From positions 288,366-352,365 of the forward strand of contig NZ_JASNRC010000001.1 of the NCBI RefSeq assembly GCF_030411995.1: a DNA stretch of 64,000 bases. The letters are read 5' to 3'. The translations under genes and the position numbers were made by a program. The notes beneath the pieces are model-generated. The model worked only from the letters and a program-made list of their open reading frames with translations, ran no database searches and was not told where the DNA came from. How positions within the stretch are numbered: position 1 is the first letter of the stretch; each line of letters opens with the position of its first letter. This DNA is from Massilia sp. YIM B02769 (GTDB lineage Bacteria > Pseudomonadota > Gammaproteobacteria > Burkholderiales > Burkholderiaceae_D). Positions 17,863 to 25,927 of the stretch are shown here, in pieces.

Positions 17863-18636
17863 ATGACAGACGTCATTCTTGAGACTAAGCGCCTCACCAA
17901 GGAGTTCAAGGGTTTCACTGCCGTCAATGGCGTCGACCTGCAGGTGCAGCGTGGCCATATCCACGCCCTGATCGGTCCGAACGGCGCCGGCAAGACCACC
18001 TGTTTCAACCTGCTCACCAAGTTCCTGATCCCGTCGTCAGGCCAGATCCTGTTCAACGGCAAAGACATCACGGGCCTGAAACCCGCGCAGATCGCGCGCA
18101 TGGGCATCATCCGTTCCTTCCAGATTTCCGCCGTCTTCCCGCACCTGACCGTGCTGCAGAATGTGCGCATCGGCTTGCAGCGCGGGCTCGGCACCAGCTT
18201 CCACTTCTGGCGCAGCGAAAGTTCGCTCGACCGCCTGAACGAACGCGCGATGGCGCTGCTGGCCGAGGTCGACCTGGAAAGCTTCGCCGACACCGTCACC
18301 GCCGACCTGCCCTACGGCCGCAAGCGCGCACTCGAGATCGCCACCACGCTGGCGATGGAACCGGAATTGATGCTGCTCGACGAACCGACCCAGGGCATGG
18401 GCCACGAAGACGTCCACCGCGTGACCGAGCTGATCAAGAAGGTCTCGGCGGGCCGCACCATCCTGATGGTCGAACACAACATGAACGTCGTCTCCGGCAT
18501 CTGCGACCGCATCTCGGTGTTGCAGCGCGGCGCCATGCTGGCCGAAGGCAGCTATGCCGAGGTCTCGAAAAACCCGCAAGTGATGCAGGCCTACATGGGC
18601 ACGGCCGATGGCGAACTCGAAGGAGCACATGGATGA
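17863..18636 (+). CDS. livG: Branched-chain amino acid/amide-type ABC transporter, LivG ATPase
   Basis: First gene of a five-component uptake system (HAAT family), 257 aa, on the cytoplasmic face. Walker A is GPNGAGKTT at residues 38-46, with a Q-loop in RSFQISAVFPHLTVL. The signature region is degenerate (LPYGRKRALEIATTL), as is usual for LivG, and Walker B is LMLLDEPTQGM at about 168. The C-terminal Liv-type extension ends VMQAYMG. It overlaps livF by four bases (ATGA). Here the two ATPases come first and the binding protein and permeases follow, unlike the E. coli order. The substrate is unknown: such systems also take up amides, urea or aromatic acids. Confidence 0.92.
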   Translation: MTDVILETKRLTKEFKGFTAVNGVDLQVQRGHIHALIGPNGAGKTTCFNLLTKFLIPSSGQILFNGKDITGLKPAQIARMGIIRSFQISAVFPHLTVLQNVRIGLQRGLGTSFHFWRSESSLDRLNERAMALLAEVDLESFADTVTADLPYGRKRALEIATTLAMEPELMLLDEPTQGMGHEDVHRVTELIKKVSAGRTILMVEHNMNVVSGICDRISVLQRGAMLAEGSYAEVSKNPQVMQAYMGTADGELEGAHG

Positions 18637-19340
18637 CGGCAGCGCTTGACATTCGCAACCTGCAGGCCTGGTACGGCGAATCGCACATCCTGCACGACAT
18701 CGGCTTCACGGTGGCGCAGGGCGAAGTCGTGACCCTGCTGGGCCGCAACGGGGCAGGGCGTACCACCACGCTGCGCGCCATCATGGGCCTGACCGGGCGC
18801 CGCACCGGCTCGATCAAGGTCAACGGCGTCGAGTCGATCGGCATGCCGACCCACCGCATCGCCCACCTCGGCGTCGGTTATTGCCCGGAAGAGCGCGGCA
18901 TCTTCGCTTCGCTGTCGGCCGAGGAAAACCTGCTGCTGCCGCCGGTATTACCGAAGGCCGGCACCGCGATGTCGCTCGACGAGATCTACGAGATGTTCCC
19001 GAATTTGTACGAGCGCCGCCACAGCCAGGGCACGCGCCTGTCGGGCGGCGAGCAGCAGATGCTGGCGGTGGCGCGCATCCTGCGCACCGGCGCGCGCCTG
19101 CTGCTGCTCGACGAAATCTCGGAAGGACTGGCGCCGGTCATCGTGCAGACCCTGGCGCGCATGATCACGACGCTCAAGAACAAGGGCTACACGATCGTCA
19201 TGGTCGAACAGAATTTCCGCTTCGCCGCACCGCTGGCGGACCGGTTCCACGTGGTCGAGCACGGGCAGATCGTCGAGACCATCGCATCAAGCGAACTCGA
19301 CGCACGCATGCCCGTCCTCACCGAACTGCTCGGAGTCTAG
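18633..19340 (+). CDS. livF: LivF-type ABC ATPase with Arg in place of Walker A Lys
   Basis: Second ATPase of the transporter, 235 aa. The Walker A motif reads GRNGAGRTTT at residues 36-45, so the usual lysine is arginine. The remaining motifs are intact: signature LSGGEQQMLAVARIL (about 133-147), Walker B LLLLDEISEGLAP, and the H-loop region is VMVEQNFRF with no histidine at the usual place. The Lys-to-Arg change is seen in some LivF proteins, so it need not inactivate the transporter, since LivG keeps an intact site. Translational coupling with livG through ATGA. Confidence 0.92.
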   Translation: MTAALDIRNLQAWYGESHILHDIGFTVAQGEVVTLLGRNGAGRTTTLRAIMGLTGRRTGSIKVNGVESIGMPTHRIAHLGVGYCPEERGIFASLSAEENLLLPPVLPKAGTAMSLDEIYEMFPNLYERRHSQGTRLSGGEQQMLAVARILRTGARLLLLDEISEGLAPVIVQTLARMITTLKNKGYTIVMVEQNFRFAAPLADRFHVVEHGQIVETIASSELDARMPVLTELLGV

Positions 19341-19403
19341 ACCACCCGGGCAGCTTTTTACGCTTTCATGCTTCAACGCTTCACATACAACAACGGAGAC
19401 AAG

Positions 19404-20615
19404 ATGAAACGCACAACCCTCGCCCTCGCCACCGCCGCCGCATTCGCCACCGCAGGCCTTGCTCTTCCTGCGCACGCCCAGATCAGCGGCGACACCATCA
19501 AGATCGGCATGATCACCGACCTGTCCGGCGTCTATTCCGACGTCGACGGCAACGGCGGCGCCGAAGCCGTGCGCATGGCGATCGCCGACCTGGGCGGCGC
19601 CGTGAACGGCAAGAAGATCCAGTTCATGGTCGCCGACCACCAGAACAAGCCGGACATCGCCGCCTCGAAAGCGCGCGAATGGTTCGACCAGCAGGGCGTC
19701 GACATGCTGATCGGCGGCACCAACTCCGGCGCCAGCCTGGCGATGGCGAAGGTCGCAGCCGAGAAGAAGAAAGTCTTCATCTCGATCGGCGCCGGCACCG
19801 CGCAACTGACCAACGAACAATGCTCGCCCTACACCGTGCACTACGCCTACGACACCGTGGCGCTGGCGCGCGGCACCGGTTCGGCCGTGCTGAAGCAGGG
19901 CGGCAAGAGCTGGTACTTCCTCACCGCCGACTACGCCTTCGGCCAGTCGCTCGAAGGCGACACCACGGCCGTCGTGAAAAAGAACGGCGGCACTGTGCTG
20001 GGCAGCGTGAAGCATCCGCTGTCGGCCTCGGACTTCTCGTCCTTCCTGCTGCAGGCGCAATCCTCGAAAGCCCAGGTGCTGGGCCTGGCAAACGCCGGCG
20101 GCGACACCATCAACTCGATCAAGGCCGCCAACGAGTTCGGCCTGACCTCGAAAATGAAGATCGCCGGCCTGCTGGTGTTCATCAACGACGTCCACACCCT
20201 GGGCCTGAAAACGACACAGGGCATGTACCTGACCGACGGCTGGTACTGGGACCAGAACGCCGACACCCGCGCCTGGTCGAAGCGCTACTTTGCCAAGATG
20301 AAGAAGCAGCCGTCGATGCTGCAGGCGGCCGACTACTCGGCGACCACCAACTACCTGAACGCGGTGAAGGCAACCGGCACCGACGATTCGACCAAGATCA
20401 TGGAACACCTGAAGGCGACCAAGATCAACGACATGTTCGCCAAGAACGGCGTGATCCGTCCGGACGGCCGCATGGTGTACGACATGTACCTGATGCAGGT
20501 GAAAACGCCGAAGGAATCGAAAGGGCCGTGGGATTACTACAAGGTCGTGTCGACGATTCCGGGCGATCAGGCGTACACGACCAAGGCCGAGACCAAGTGC
20601 GCGGCGTGGAAGTAA
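19404..20615 (+). CDS. Periplasmic substrate-binding protein of the Liv-type transporter
   Basis: Type-1 periplasmic binding protein (Peripla_BP_6) of 403 aa. The signal peptide MKRTTLALATAAAFATAG...LPAHAQ ends near residue 25. The mature protein starts ISGDTIKIGMITDLSGVYSD, the typical first strand of this family, and continues with FMVADHQNKPDIAASKAREW and a VFISIGAGTAQLTNEQC region near the ligand cleft. The start at 19404 has GGAGAC upstream; an earlier in-frame ATG would put 12 non-signal residues in front. Binding proteins of this subgroup (about 400 aa, YTVHYAYDT) are often linked to amide or aromatic compound uptake, but the ligand is not readable. Confidence 0.9.
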   Translation: MKRTTLALATAAAFATAGLALPAHAQISGDTIKIGMITDLSGVYSDVDGNGGAEAVRMAIADLGGAVNGKKIQFMVADHQNKPDIAASKAREWFDQQGVDMLIGGTNSGASLAMAKVAAEKKKVFISIGAGTAQLTNEQCSPYTVHYAYDTVALARGTGSAVLKQGGKSWYFLTADYAFGQSLEGDTTAVVKKNGGTVLGSVKHPLSASDFSSFLLQAQSSKAQVLGLANAGGDTINSIKAANEFGLTSKMKIAGLLVFINDVHTLGLKTTQGMYLTDGWYWDQNADTRAWSKRYFAKMKKQPSMLQAADYSATTNYLNAVKATGTDDSTKIMEHLKATKINDMFAKNGVIRPDGRMVYDMYLMQVKTPKESKGPWDYYKVVSTIPGDQAYTTKAETKCAAWK

Positions 20616-20658
20616 GTCATATCGATTGAACGTCGCGTTGTCGCAAACGTGATTTGAA

Positions 20659-20740
20659 CGCGTGGGCACAGGGCGCCCACCCTACCTGTTTTAAGCCAGT
20701 GGCCTGGATGTACGTAGGGTGGGCGCCCCGTGCCCACGCG
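20659..20740. repeat. Inverted pair of GTGGGC palindromic repeats (close-packed)
   Basis: Inverted copies at 20659-20685 and 20713-20740 separated by only 27 bases. The outer flanks are also inverted relatives (TTGAACGCGTGGGC against GCCCACGCGTTCAA, with CGCAAACGT and ACGTTCGC beyond), so the full palindrome spans about 20640-20760. It lies between the binding protein and livH, and may shape the relative amounts of the two transcripts. Confidence 0.78.
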
Positions 20741-20841
20741 TTCAATGGACGTTCGCAATACCCGGCGCTATGTTGGCCAATACCACGCATGCGCGCCGAC
20801 AGTATCTGCATGACCCCTATCCGACTTTACCCCTGGTGCCT

Positions 20842-21726
20842 ATGGAAATCTTCGGAGTCCCCCTGCAAGCCCTGATGTCCCAGCTGCTGCTGGGGCTGGT
20901 CAACGGCTCCTTCTACGCGATGCTCTCGCTCGGCCTGGCCGTTATCTTCGGCCTGCTGAACGTCATCAACTTTTCCCACGGCGCCCTGTACATGATGGGC
21001 GCCTTTATCGCCTTCATCGGCGTCAATAACTACGAGCTGAACTACTGGATGATGCTGGTGCTCGCACCGCTCGTCGTCGGCGCCTTCGGCATCGCGGTCG
21101 AGAAGACCATGCTGCGCTGGCTCTATAAACTCGACCATTTGTATGGGCTGCTGCTGACCTTCGGCATCACGCTGCTGCTGGAAGGCGTGTTCCGCTCCTT
21201 CTTCGGCGTCTCTGGCCAGACCCTGGACGTGCCCGAGCAACTGGCCGGCGCCACCGACCTCGGCTTCATGATCCTGCCGAACTACCGCGCCTGGGTGGTC
21301 GGCTGCTCGCTGGTGGTCTGCCTCGGCACCTGGTTCGTGATCGAAAAGACCCGCCTCGGCGCCTACCTGCGCGCCGGCACCGAGAACCCGAAACTGGTCG
21401 AAGCCTTCGGCATCAACGTGCCGCGCATGGTCACGCTGACCTATGGCTTCGGCGTCGCGCTGGCCGGCCTGGCCGGTGTGCTGGCCGCACCGGTAATCAA
21501 CGTCACGCCGCTGATGGGCTCGAACCTGATCATCGTCGTCTTCGCCGTGGTCGTGATCGGCGGCATGGGTTCCATCCTCGGCTCCATCGTCACCGGCCTG
21601 ATGCTGGGCGTGATCGAAGGCCTGACCCGGGTCTTTTATCCGGAAGGTTCCGAGGTGGTGGTCTTCGTGGTGATGGTCATCGTGCTGCTGCTGCGCCCGG
21701 CCGGCCTGTTCGGGAAGGAGAAGTAA
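20842..21726 (+). CDS. livH: Liv-type ABC transporter permease LivH
   Basis: Integral membrane permease of 294 aa with about eight hydrophobic segments. The N-terminus MEIFGVPLQALMSQLLLGLV runs straight into the LivH motif GSFYAMLSLGLAVIFGLLN, then INFSHGALYMMGAF. The conserved cytoplasmic loop with an EAFGIN-type coupling helix (ENPKLVEAFGINVPRMV) lies at about 180-200, and GGMGSILGSIVTGL is near the C-terminus. The start at 20842 is preferred because an upstream in-frame start would place 41 non-conserved residues, partly encoded by the repeat, in front. livM follows after two bases. Confidence 0.9.
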   Translation: MEIFGVPLQALMSQLLLGLVNGSFYAMLSLGLAVIFGLLNVINFSHGALYMMGAFIAFIGVNNYELNYWMMLVLAPLVVGAFGIAVEKTMLRWLYKLDHLYGLLLTFGITLLLEGVFRSFFGVSGQTLDVPEQLAGATDLGFMILPNYRAWVVGCSLVVCLGTWFVIEKTRLGAYLRAGTENPKLVEAFGINVPRMVTLTYGFGVALAGLAGVLAAPVINVTPLMGSNLIIVVFAVVVIGGMGSILGSIVTGLMLGVIEGLTRVFYPEGSEVVVFVVMVIVLLLRPAGLFGKEK

Positions 21727-21728
21727 GC

Positions 21729-22751
21729 ATGAACAAGAAAATCCTGTACGCGATCGCCTTTGCCATTGCACTGGCGGCGCCGTTCTTCGGCTACCCGGTG
21801 TTCCTGATGAAGCTGCTGTGCTTTGCCCTGTTCGCCTGCGCCTTCAACTTGCTGATCGGCTTCACCGGGCTGCTGTCGTTCGGGCATGCCGCCTTCTTCG
21901 GCAGCGCGGGTTACGTCACCGGCCACCTGCTGGCGAATGTCGGCCTGTCGCCCGAACTCGGCATCCTGGCCGGCGTCGCGGCCAGCGCCGTGCTGGGGCT
22001 GGTGATCGGTTCGCTGGCGATCCGCCGCCAGGGCATCTACTTCTCGATGATCACGCTGGCGCTGGCGCAGATGGTGTACTTCGCCGCGCTGCGCAGCCCC
22101 TATACGCACGGCGAGGATGGCCTGCAGGGCGTGCCGCGCGGGAAGTTGCTGGGCCTGATCGATCTGTCGAGCGACCTGACTTTGTACTATGTGGTGCTGG
22201 CGATCTTCGTGCTCGGCTTCGCCCTGATCGTGCGCACCGTGCATTCGCCGTTCGGCCAGGTGCTGAAGGCCATCAAGGAAAATGAGCCGCGCGCCATTTC
22301 GCTGGGGTACGACGCCGACCGTTACAAGCTGCTTGCCTTTGTCCTGTCGGCTGCACTGACCGGCCTGGCCGGCGCCACCAAGACCCTGGTGCTGGGCTTC
22401 GAGACCCTGACCGACGTGCACTGGACCATGTCGGGCCTGGTCGTGCTGATGACCCTGGTCGGCGGCATGGGCACGATGGCCGGTCCGATCATCGGCGCCT
22501 TCATCATCGTGGCGCTGGAAAACAAGCTGGGCGACGTCGGCACGGCACTGGCCGAGACCACCGGCATCGAATGGTTCTCGTCGCTGGGCGAATCGGTGGG
22601 CATGGTCACCGGCCTGATCTTCATCGTTTGCGTGCTGCTGTTCCGCCGCGGCATCGTCGGCGAAATCGGCGCGCTGTTCGAGCGCCGTGCTCGTGCGAAG
22701 CCGGGCACAATGAAGCCGAGTGTCGTGAATGCCGACAGGGAAATTGCATAA
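21729..22751 (+). CDS. livM: Liv-type ABC transporter permease LivM
   Basis: Second permease, 340 aa, with about ten hydrophobic segments. Family motifs: NLLIGFTGLLSFGHAAFFG (about 35-53), SLAIRRQGIYFSMITLALAQ, the cytoplasmic coupling loop VLKAIKENEPRAISLGYD (about 178-195), and GGMGTMAGPIIGAFI near 247-260. The C-terminal tail is basic. Start ATG at 21729, with GGAGAAG overlapping the livH stop region, so the two permeases are translationally close. A hydrolase follows nine bases later, probably in the same transcript. Confidence 0.92.
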   Translation: MNKKILYAIAFAIALAAPFFGYPVFLMKLLCFALFACAFNLLIGFTGLLSFGHAAFFGSAGYVTGHLLANVGLSPELGILAGVAASAVLGLVIGSLAIRRQGIYFSMITLALAQMVYFAALRSPYTHGEDGLQGVPRGKLLGLIDLSSDLTLYYVVLAIFVLGFALIVRTVHSPFGQVLKAIKENEPRAISLGYDADRYKLLAFVLSAALTGLAGATKTLVLGFETLTDVHWTMSGLVVLMTLVGGMGTMAGPIIGAFIIVALENKLGDVGTALAETTGIEWFSSLGESVGMVTGLIFIVCVLLFRRGIVGEIGALFERRARAKPGTMKPSVVNADREIA

Positions 22752-22760
22752 GGAGTGTCC

Positions 22761-23615
22761 ATGAAGGAAACCTCGCAGATTCTGAGCGTGAACGGCTTAC
22801 GCATGCATGTCATGACTGCGGGGGAGGGGCCGGCCGTGCTGCTGATGCACGGCTTCCCCGATACCCATCTGGTCTGGCGCAAGCAGGTCGGCCCGCTGGT
22901 GAACGCCGGCTACCGCGTGATCGTGCCCGACATGCGCGGTTACGGCCAGACCGATGCGCCGACGGCCGTGTCGGCCTATCGCACCAGATACATCTGCGAC
23001 GACATGCTGGCGCTGCTCGACCAGCTCGGCATCCAGGAGGCGCGCCTGGTCGGCCACGACTGGGGCGCATTGATCGGCTGGCTGCTGTGCATGCGTGCGC
23101 CGGAACGCTTCACGCAATATGTGGCGCTGTCGGTCGGCCACCCGGCCGCGTTCGCGCGCGCCGGCATCATGCAGCGCCTGCGCAGCAGCTACATGCTGTG
23201 GTTCATGGTGCCTTTCCTGCCCGAGCAATCGCTGAGCTTCAACGACTTCCATGCGATGCGTAACTTCACCAAGGAACCGACGCAATACGATGTCTGGCGC
23301 CGCAGCCTGCGCGAGCCGGGCCGCCTGACGGCAGCGCTGAACTATTACCGCGCGAATGTGCCGCGCATGATGCTGCCAGGTGGGAAGGCCGATCCGGTCT
23401 CGGTGCCGGTGATGGGGGTGTGGAGCAGCCGCGACGTGGCGCTGACCGAAGAGCAGATGCGAGACTCGGCGCAATACGCGACAGGCGGCTTCCGTTTCGA
23501 GCGCATCGATGGCGCCGACCACTGGCTGCAGCTGACGGCGGCCGATCGCCTGAATGCGCTGCTGCTCGATTTCTTTGCGGCCGTGCCGCAGCCTGCCGCG
23601 GCAGCGTCCGTCTGA
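22761..23615 (+). CDS. Alpha/beta hydrolase, epoxide-hydrolase-like
   Basis: Soluble alpha/beta hydrolase of 284 aa. The oxyanion motif HGFPDTHLVWRKQ is near residues 31-43. The nucleophile elbow is VGHDWGALIGW at about 95-105, with Asp as nucleophile, the pattern of epoxide hydrolases and haloalkane dehalogenases rather than Ser esterases. The catalytic His lies in GADHWLQ near 255. An AGGAG ribosome-binding site lies before the ATG at 22761. Directly downstream of livM, it may act on the imported compound or a derivative. The substrate is not determined by sequence. Confidence 0.88.
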   Translation: MKETSQILSVNGLRMHVMTAGEGPAVLLMHGFPDTHLVWRKQVGPLVNAGYRVIVPDMRGYGQTDAPTAVSAYRTRYICDDMLALLDQLGIQEARLVGHDWGALIGWLLCMRAPERFTQYVALSVGHPAAFARAGIMQRLRSSYMLWFMVPFLPEQSLSFNDFHAMRNFTKEPTQYDVWRRSLREPGRLTAALNYYRANVPRMMLPGGKADPVSVPVMGVWSSRDVALTEEQMRDSAQYATGGFRFERIDGADHWLQLTAADRLNALLLDFFAAVPQPAAAASV

Positions 23616-23619
23616 TCTT

Positions 23620-24777
23620 TTACAGCGCGGCGGCGTAGATCGCCCGCGCATCCGCACGCGTCAGGTTGCGCGGATTATTCCCCAGCAAGCGCGTCTGGAG
23701 CATGGCGTCATCCGCCAGACGGTCCAGGTCGCTCTCCGCAATCCCTACCTGTTGCAGCGTCGTCTGGATGCCGGTGATGCGGGCCGTCTGCTGCATTGCC
23801 GCGATCAAGGCTTCGGTACGCGCTTCTGCGCTGCCGCTCGCCTGCGGCACGGCGATCGCCGCCAGCTCGGCATACAGCGGCGCCGCCTCGGGCGCATTGA
23901 AGCGCAGCACATGCGGCAAGACCAGCGAGTTCGACAAACCGTGCGGCACATGGAAGATGCCGCCCACCGGATAAGCCAGCGCATGCACGGCCGCGACCGG
24001 CGCATTCGAAAATGCCTGGCCGGCCAGGCAGGCGCCGAGCAGCATGGCCTGGCGTACTTCGAGCCGGCTGCCGTTTTCGCAGGCGGGGATCAGGTTCTTC
24101 GACAGCAGGTCCAGCGCCTGGCGGGCGAGGGTGTCGGACAGCGGGTTTTTCTTGTGCTTGCTGGTATAGGCCTCGATGGCGTGGACCATGGCGTCGATGC
24201 CGGTGGCGGCGGTGACCATGGCCGGCAATCCCAGGGTCAGGGTCGCATCGAGGATGGCGAGGTCGGCATAGAGCTGGGGTGCGACCACGCCCATCTTGGT
24301 GGTGGCGCCGGTGGTGACGATGGCGATGTTCGTCACTTCGGAACCGGTGCCGGCGGTGGTCGGCACCTGCACCAGCGGCAGGCGTTTGCCGCTGACCTTG
24401 CCGATGCCGTAGATGTCGGCCAGTTGCTGCTCGCCGGTCGCGAGGATGGCGATCAGTTTCGCGACGTCCATCGAGCTGCCGCCGCCGAGGCCGACGACCA
24501 GGTCGACATCGTGTTGCTGGGCAAAGCGCACGGCGTCCATGACCACGTCTTCCGGCGGGTCGGCCACCACGCCGGAGTACACGCTGACCCTGAAACCGTT
24601 GCGCTGCAAATCCAGGCAGGGCAGTTCGGCCAAGCCGGTGCGCAGGAAGCCTGCGTCGGTGACAACCAGTGCGCGGCGCGGACCGGGAAAGCGCTCGCGG
24701 ACGATTTCGCCGAGGCGGGCCGCGGCCCCGGGTTCGGAAACGATGTTGGCAACGGTGCTGAAAGCAAAGGCAGTCAT
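23620..24777 (-). CDS. Iron-containing alcohol dehydrogenase
   Basis: Group III metal-dependent alcohol dehydrogenase, 385 aa. The N-terminus TVANIVSEPGAAARLGEIV fits the family. The NAD-binding glycine motif is GLGGGSSMDVAKLIA (about 94-108), and PTTAGTGSEVTNIAI follows. The metal-binding His cluster lies in VAAVHALAYPVGGIFHVPHG (about 253-272). It converges on the hydrolase gene with four bases between stop codons. It may oxidise an alcohol produced by a nearby pathway, but that is inferred from location only. Alternatives are lactaldehyde-reductase or maleylacetate-reductase-like roles. Confidence 0.92.
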   Translation of the reverse strand: MTAFAFSTVANIVSEPGAAARLGEIVRERFPGPRRALVVTDAGFLRTGLAELPCLDLQRNGFRVSVYSGVVADPPEDVVMDAVRFAQQHDVDLVVGLGGGSSMDVAKLIAILATGEQQLADIYGIGKVSGKRLPLVQVPTTAGTGSEVTNIAIVTTGATTKMGVVAPQLYADLAILDATLTLGLPAMVTAATGIDAMVHAIEAYTSKHKKNPLSDTLARQALDLLSKNLIPACENGSRLEVRQAMLLGACLAGQAFSNAPVAAVHALAYPVGGIFHVPHGLSNSLVLPHVLRFNAPEAAPLYAELAAIAVPQASGSAEARTEALIAAMQQTARITGIQTTLQQVGIAESDLDRLADDAMLQTRLLGNNPRNLTRADARAIYAAAL

Positions 24778-24905
24778 GGTCTCATCCAGGGTGTTGTTGT
24801 CCGATTAGCTTACACCAGAACGGCCGGGCAGCGGCAGTAGGCCAGCGGCCACAGCCGCCTGCAAACATGCGTACAATTTCGCTTTTCCAAGTTTCGAGAG
24901 CAGTG

Positions 24906-25676
24906 ATGATTGACTTCGTATGGCTGGGCGGCGCGGCCTTCCTGGCAGGGCTGGTGGATGCGGTGGTCGGTGGTGGCGGGCTGATCCAGGTGCCGGCGAT
25001 CTTTTCCGTCTTGCCCAAGGAAGTGCCGGCGACACTGCTGGGCACCAACAAGCTGGCCAGTATCTTCGGTACCGGTGCGGCGGCCGTGAAATATGCCCAG
25101 CGTGTACGGGTGGCGTGGAGCGCGGCGGCGCCGGCGGCCCTGGCGGCTTTCGCCTTGTCGTTTGTCGGCGCCTGGACCGTGACGCGCGTACCCGGCGACT
25201 TCGTGCGCAGCCTGCTGCCGCTGATCCTGCTGGCGGTGGCGATCTATACCTTCCGCAAGAAAGACCTGGGTTCGGTGCATGCGCCGGTGCACAGCGGTTC
25301 GGCGGAACGCTGGTGGGCGATCGGCATGGGCGCCGCCATCGGTTTCTACGACGGCTTCTTCGGTCCCGGCACCGGCAGTTTCCTGATCTTCCTGTACGTG
25401 CGTTTCTTTGGCTTCGACTTCCTCAGTGCGTCGGCGGCAGCCAAGATCGTCAACATGGCCTGCAACCTGTCGGCACTGATGTGGTTCGGTTACAGCGGTC
25501 ACCTGATCTGGCAGCTGGGTCTGATGATGGCGGTGTGTCAGATCGCCGGTTCGCTGGTCGGTACCAGGCTAGCGATCCAACACGGCAGTGCCTTTGTACG
25601 TAAATTGTTCCTCGTCGTGGTCTCGGTCTTGATCGTCAAGACAGGCTTCGATGCCATCGTCAGATGGTTCAGCTAA
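24906..25676 (+). CDS. TauE/SafE family membrane exporter
   Basis: Membrane protein of 256 aa with about eight hydrophobic helices. The family signature is near the N-terminus (FLAGLVDAVVGGGGLIQVPA), and the internal repeat is IGFYDGFFGPGTGSFLIFLY (about 145-164). Members are linked to sulphonate, sulphite or sulphoacetate export, but most are uncharacterised. The ATG at 24906 gives the typical short cytoplasmic leader; an alternative start 13 codons upstream adds a non-conserved extension. It is divergent from the alcohol dehydrogenase, with 128 bases between starts. Confidence 0.88.
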   Translation: MIDFVWLGGAAFLAGLVDAVVGGGGLIQVPAIFSVLPKEVPATLLGTNKLASIFGTGAAAVKYAQRVRVAWSAAAPAALAAFALSFVGAWTVTRVPGDFVRSLLPLILLAVAIYTFRKKDLGSVHAPVHSGSAERWWAIGMGAAIGFYDGFFGPGTGSFLIFLYVRFFGFDFLSASAAAKIVNMACNLSALMWFGYSGHLIWQLGLMMAVCQIAGSLVGTRLAIQHGSAFVRKLFLVVVSVLIVKTGFDAIVRWFS

Positions 25677-25690
25677 ACGTTGAGCTGTGT

Positions 25691-25706
25691 TGTTTCACGT
25701 GGAACA
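25691..25706. promoter_or_regulatory. parS site 1
   Basis: TGTTTCACGTGGAACA, one change from the perfect palindrome TGTTTCACGTGAAACA. A ParB-binding centromere site. It is the exact reverse complement of site 3. Confidence 0.93.
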
Positions 25707-25731
25707 AAAGCCGGGTTCGCCCGGCTTTTTT
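25706..25731 (+). terminator. Rho-independent terminator after the TauE gene
   Basis: AAAAGCCGGG-TTCG-CCCGGCTTTTTT: a 7-bp GC stem on a TTCG tetraloop with a T6 tail. It begins at the last base of the first parS site. Confidence 0.85.
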
Positions 25732-25759
25732 CATGGCTGAACGTAGAAGTTTTTCTTTT

Positions 25760-25775
25760 TGTTTCACGTGAAACA
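25760..25775. promoter_or_regulatory. parS site 2 (perfect palindrome)
   Basis: TGTTTCACGTGAAACA, an exact match to the conserved chromosomal parS consensus known from Bacillus and most proteobacteria. Confidence 0.97.
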
Positions 25776-25797
25776 ACGATGACACTTCGTCCAGCTG

Positions 25798-25813
25798 TGT
25801 TCCACGTGAAACA
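25798..25813. promoter_or_regulatory. parS site 3
   Basis: TGTTCCACGTGAAACA, one change from the consensus. It ends 114 bases before mnmG and about 50 bases upstream of the likely -10 element TATAAT at 25864-25869. Confidence 0.93.
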
Positions 25814-25927
25814 AAAACCGTCGTGTTTTCGGCCCTCGCTGAGTCTGAGCAAGGAAATGCTTCTATAATCCGATCCTATACTCCGCATTGACACCCGAGA
25901 TTAGTTTCTCGCTCCACCTATCTCATC

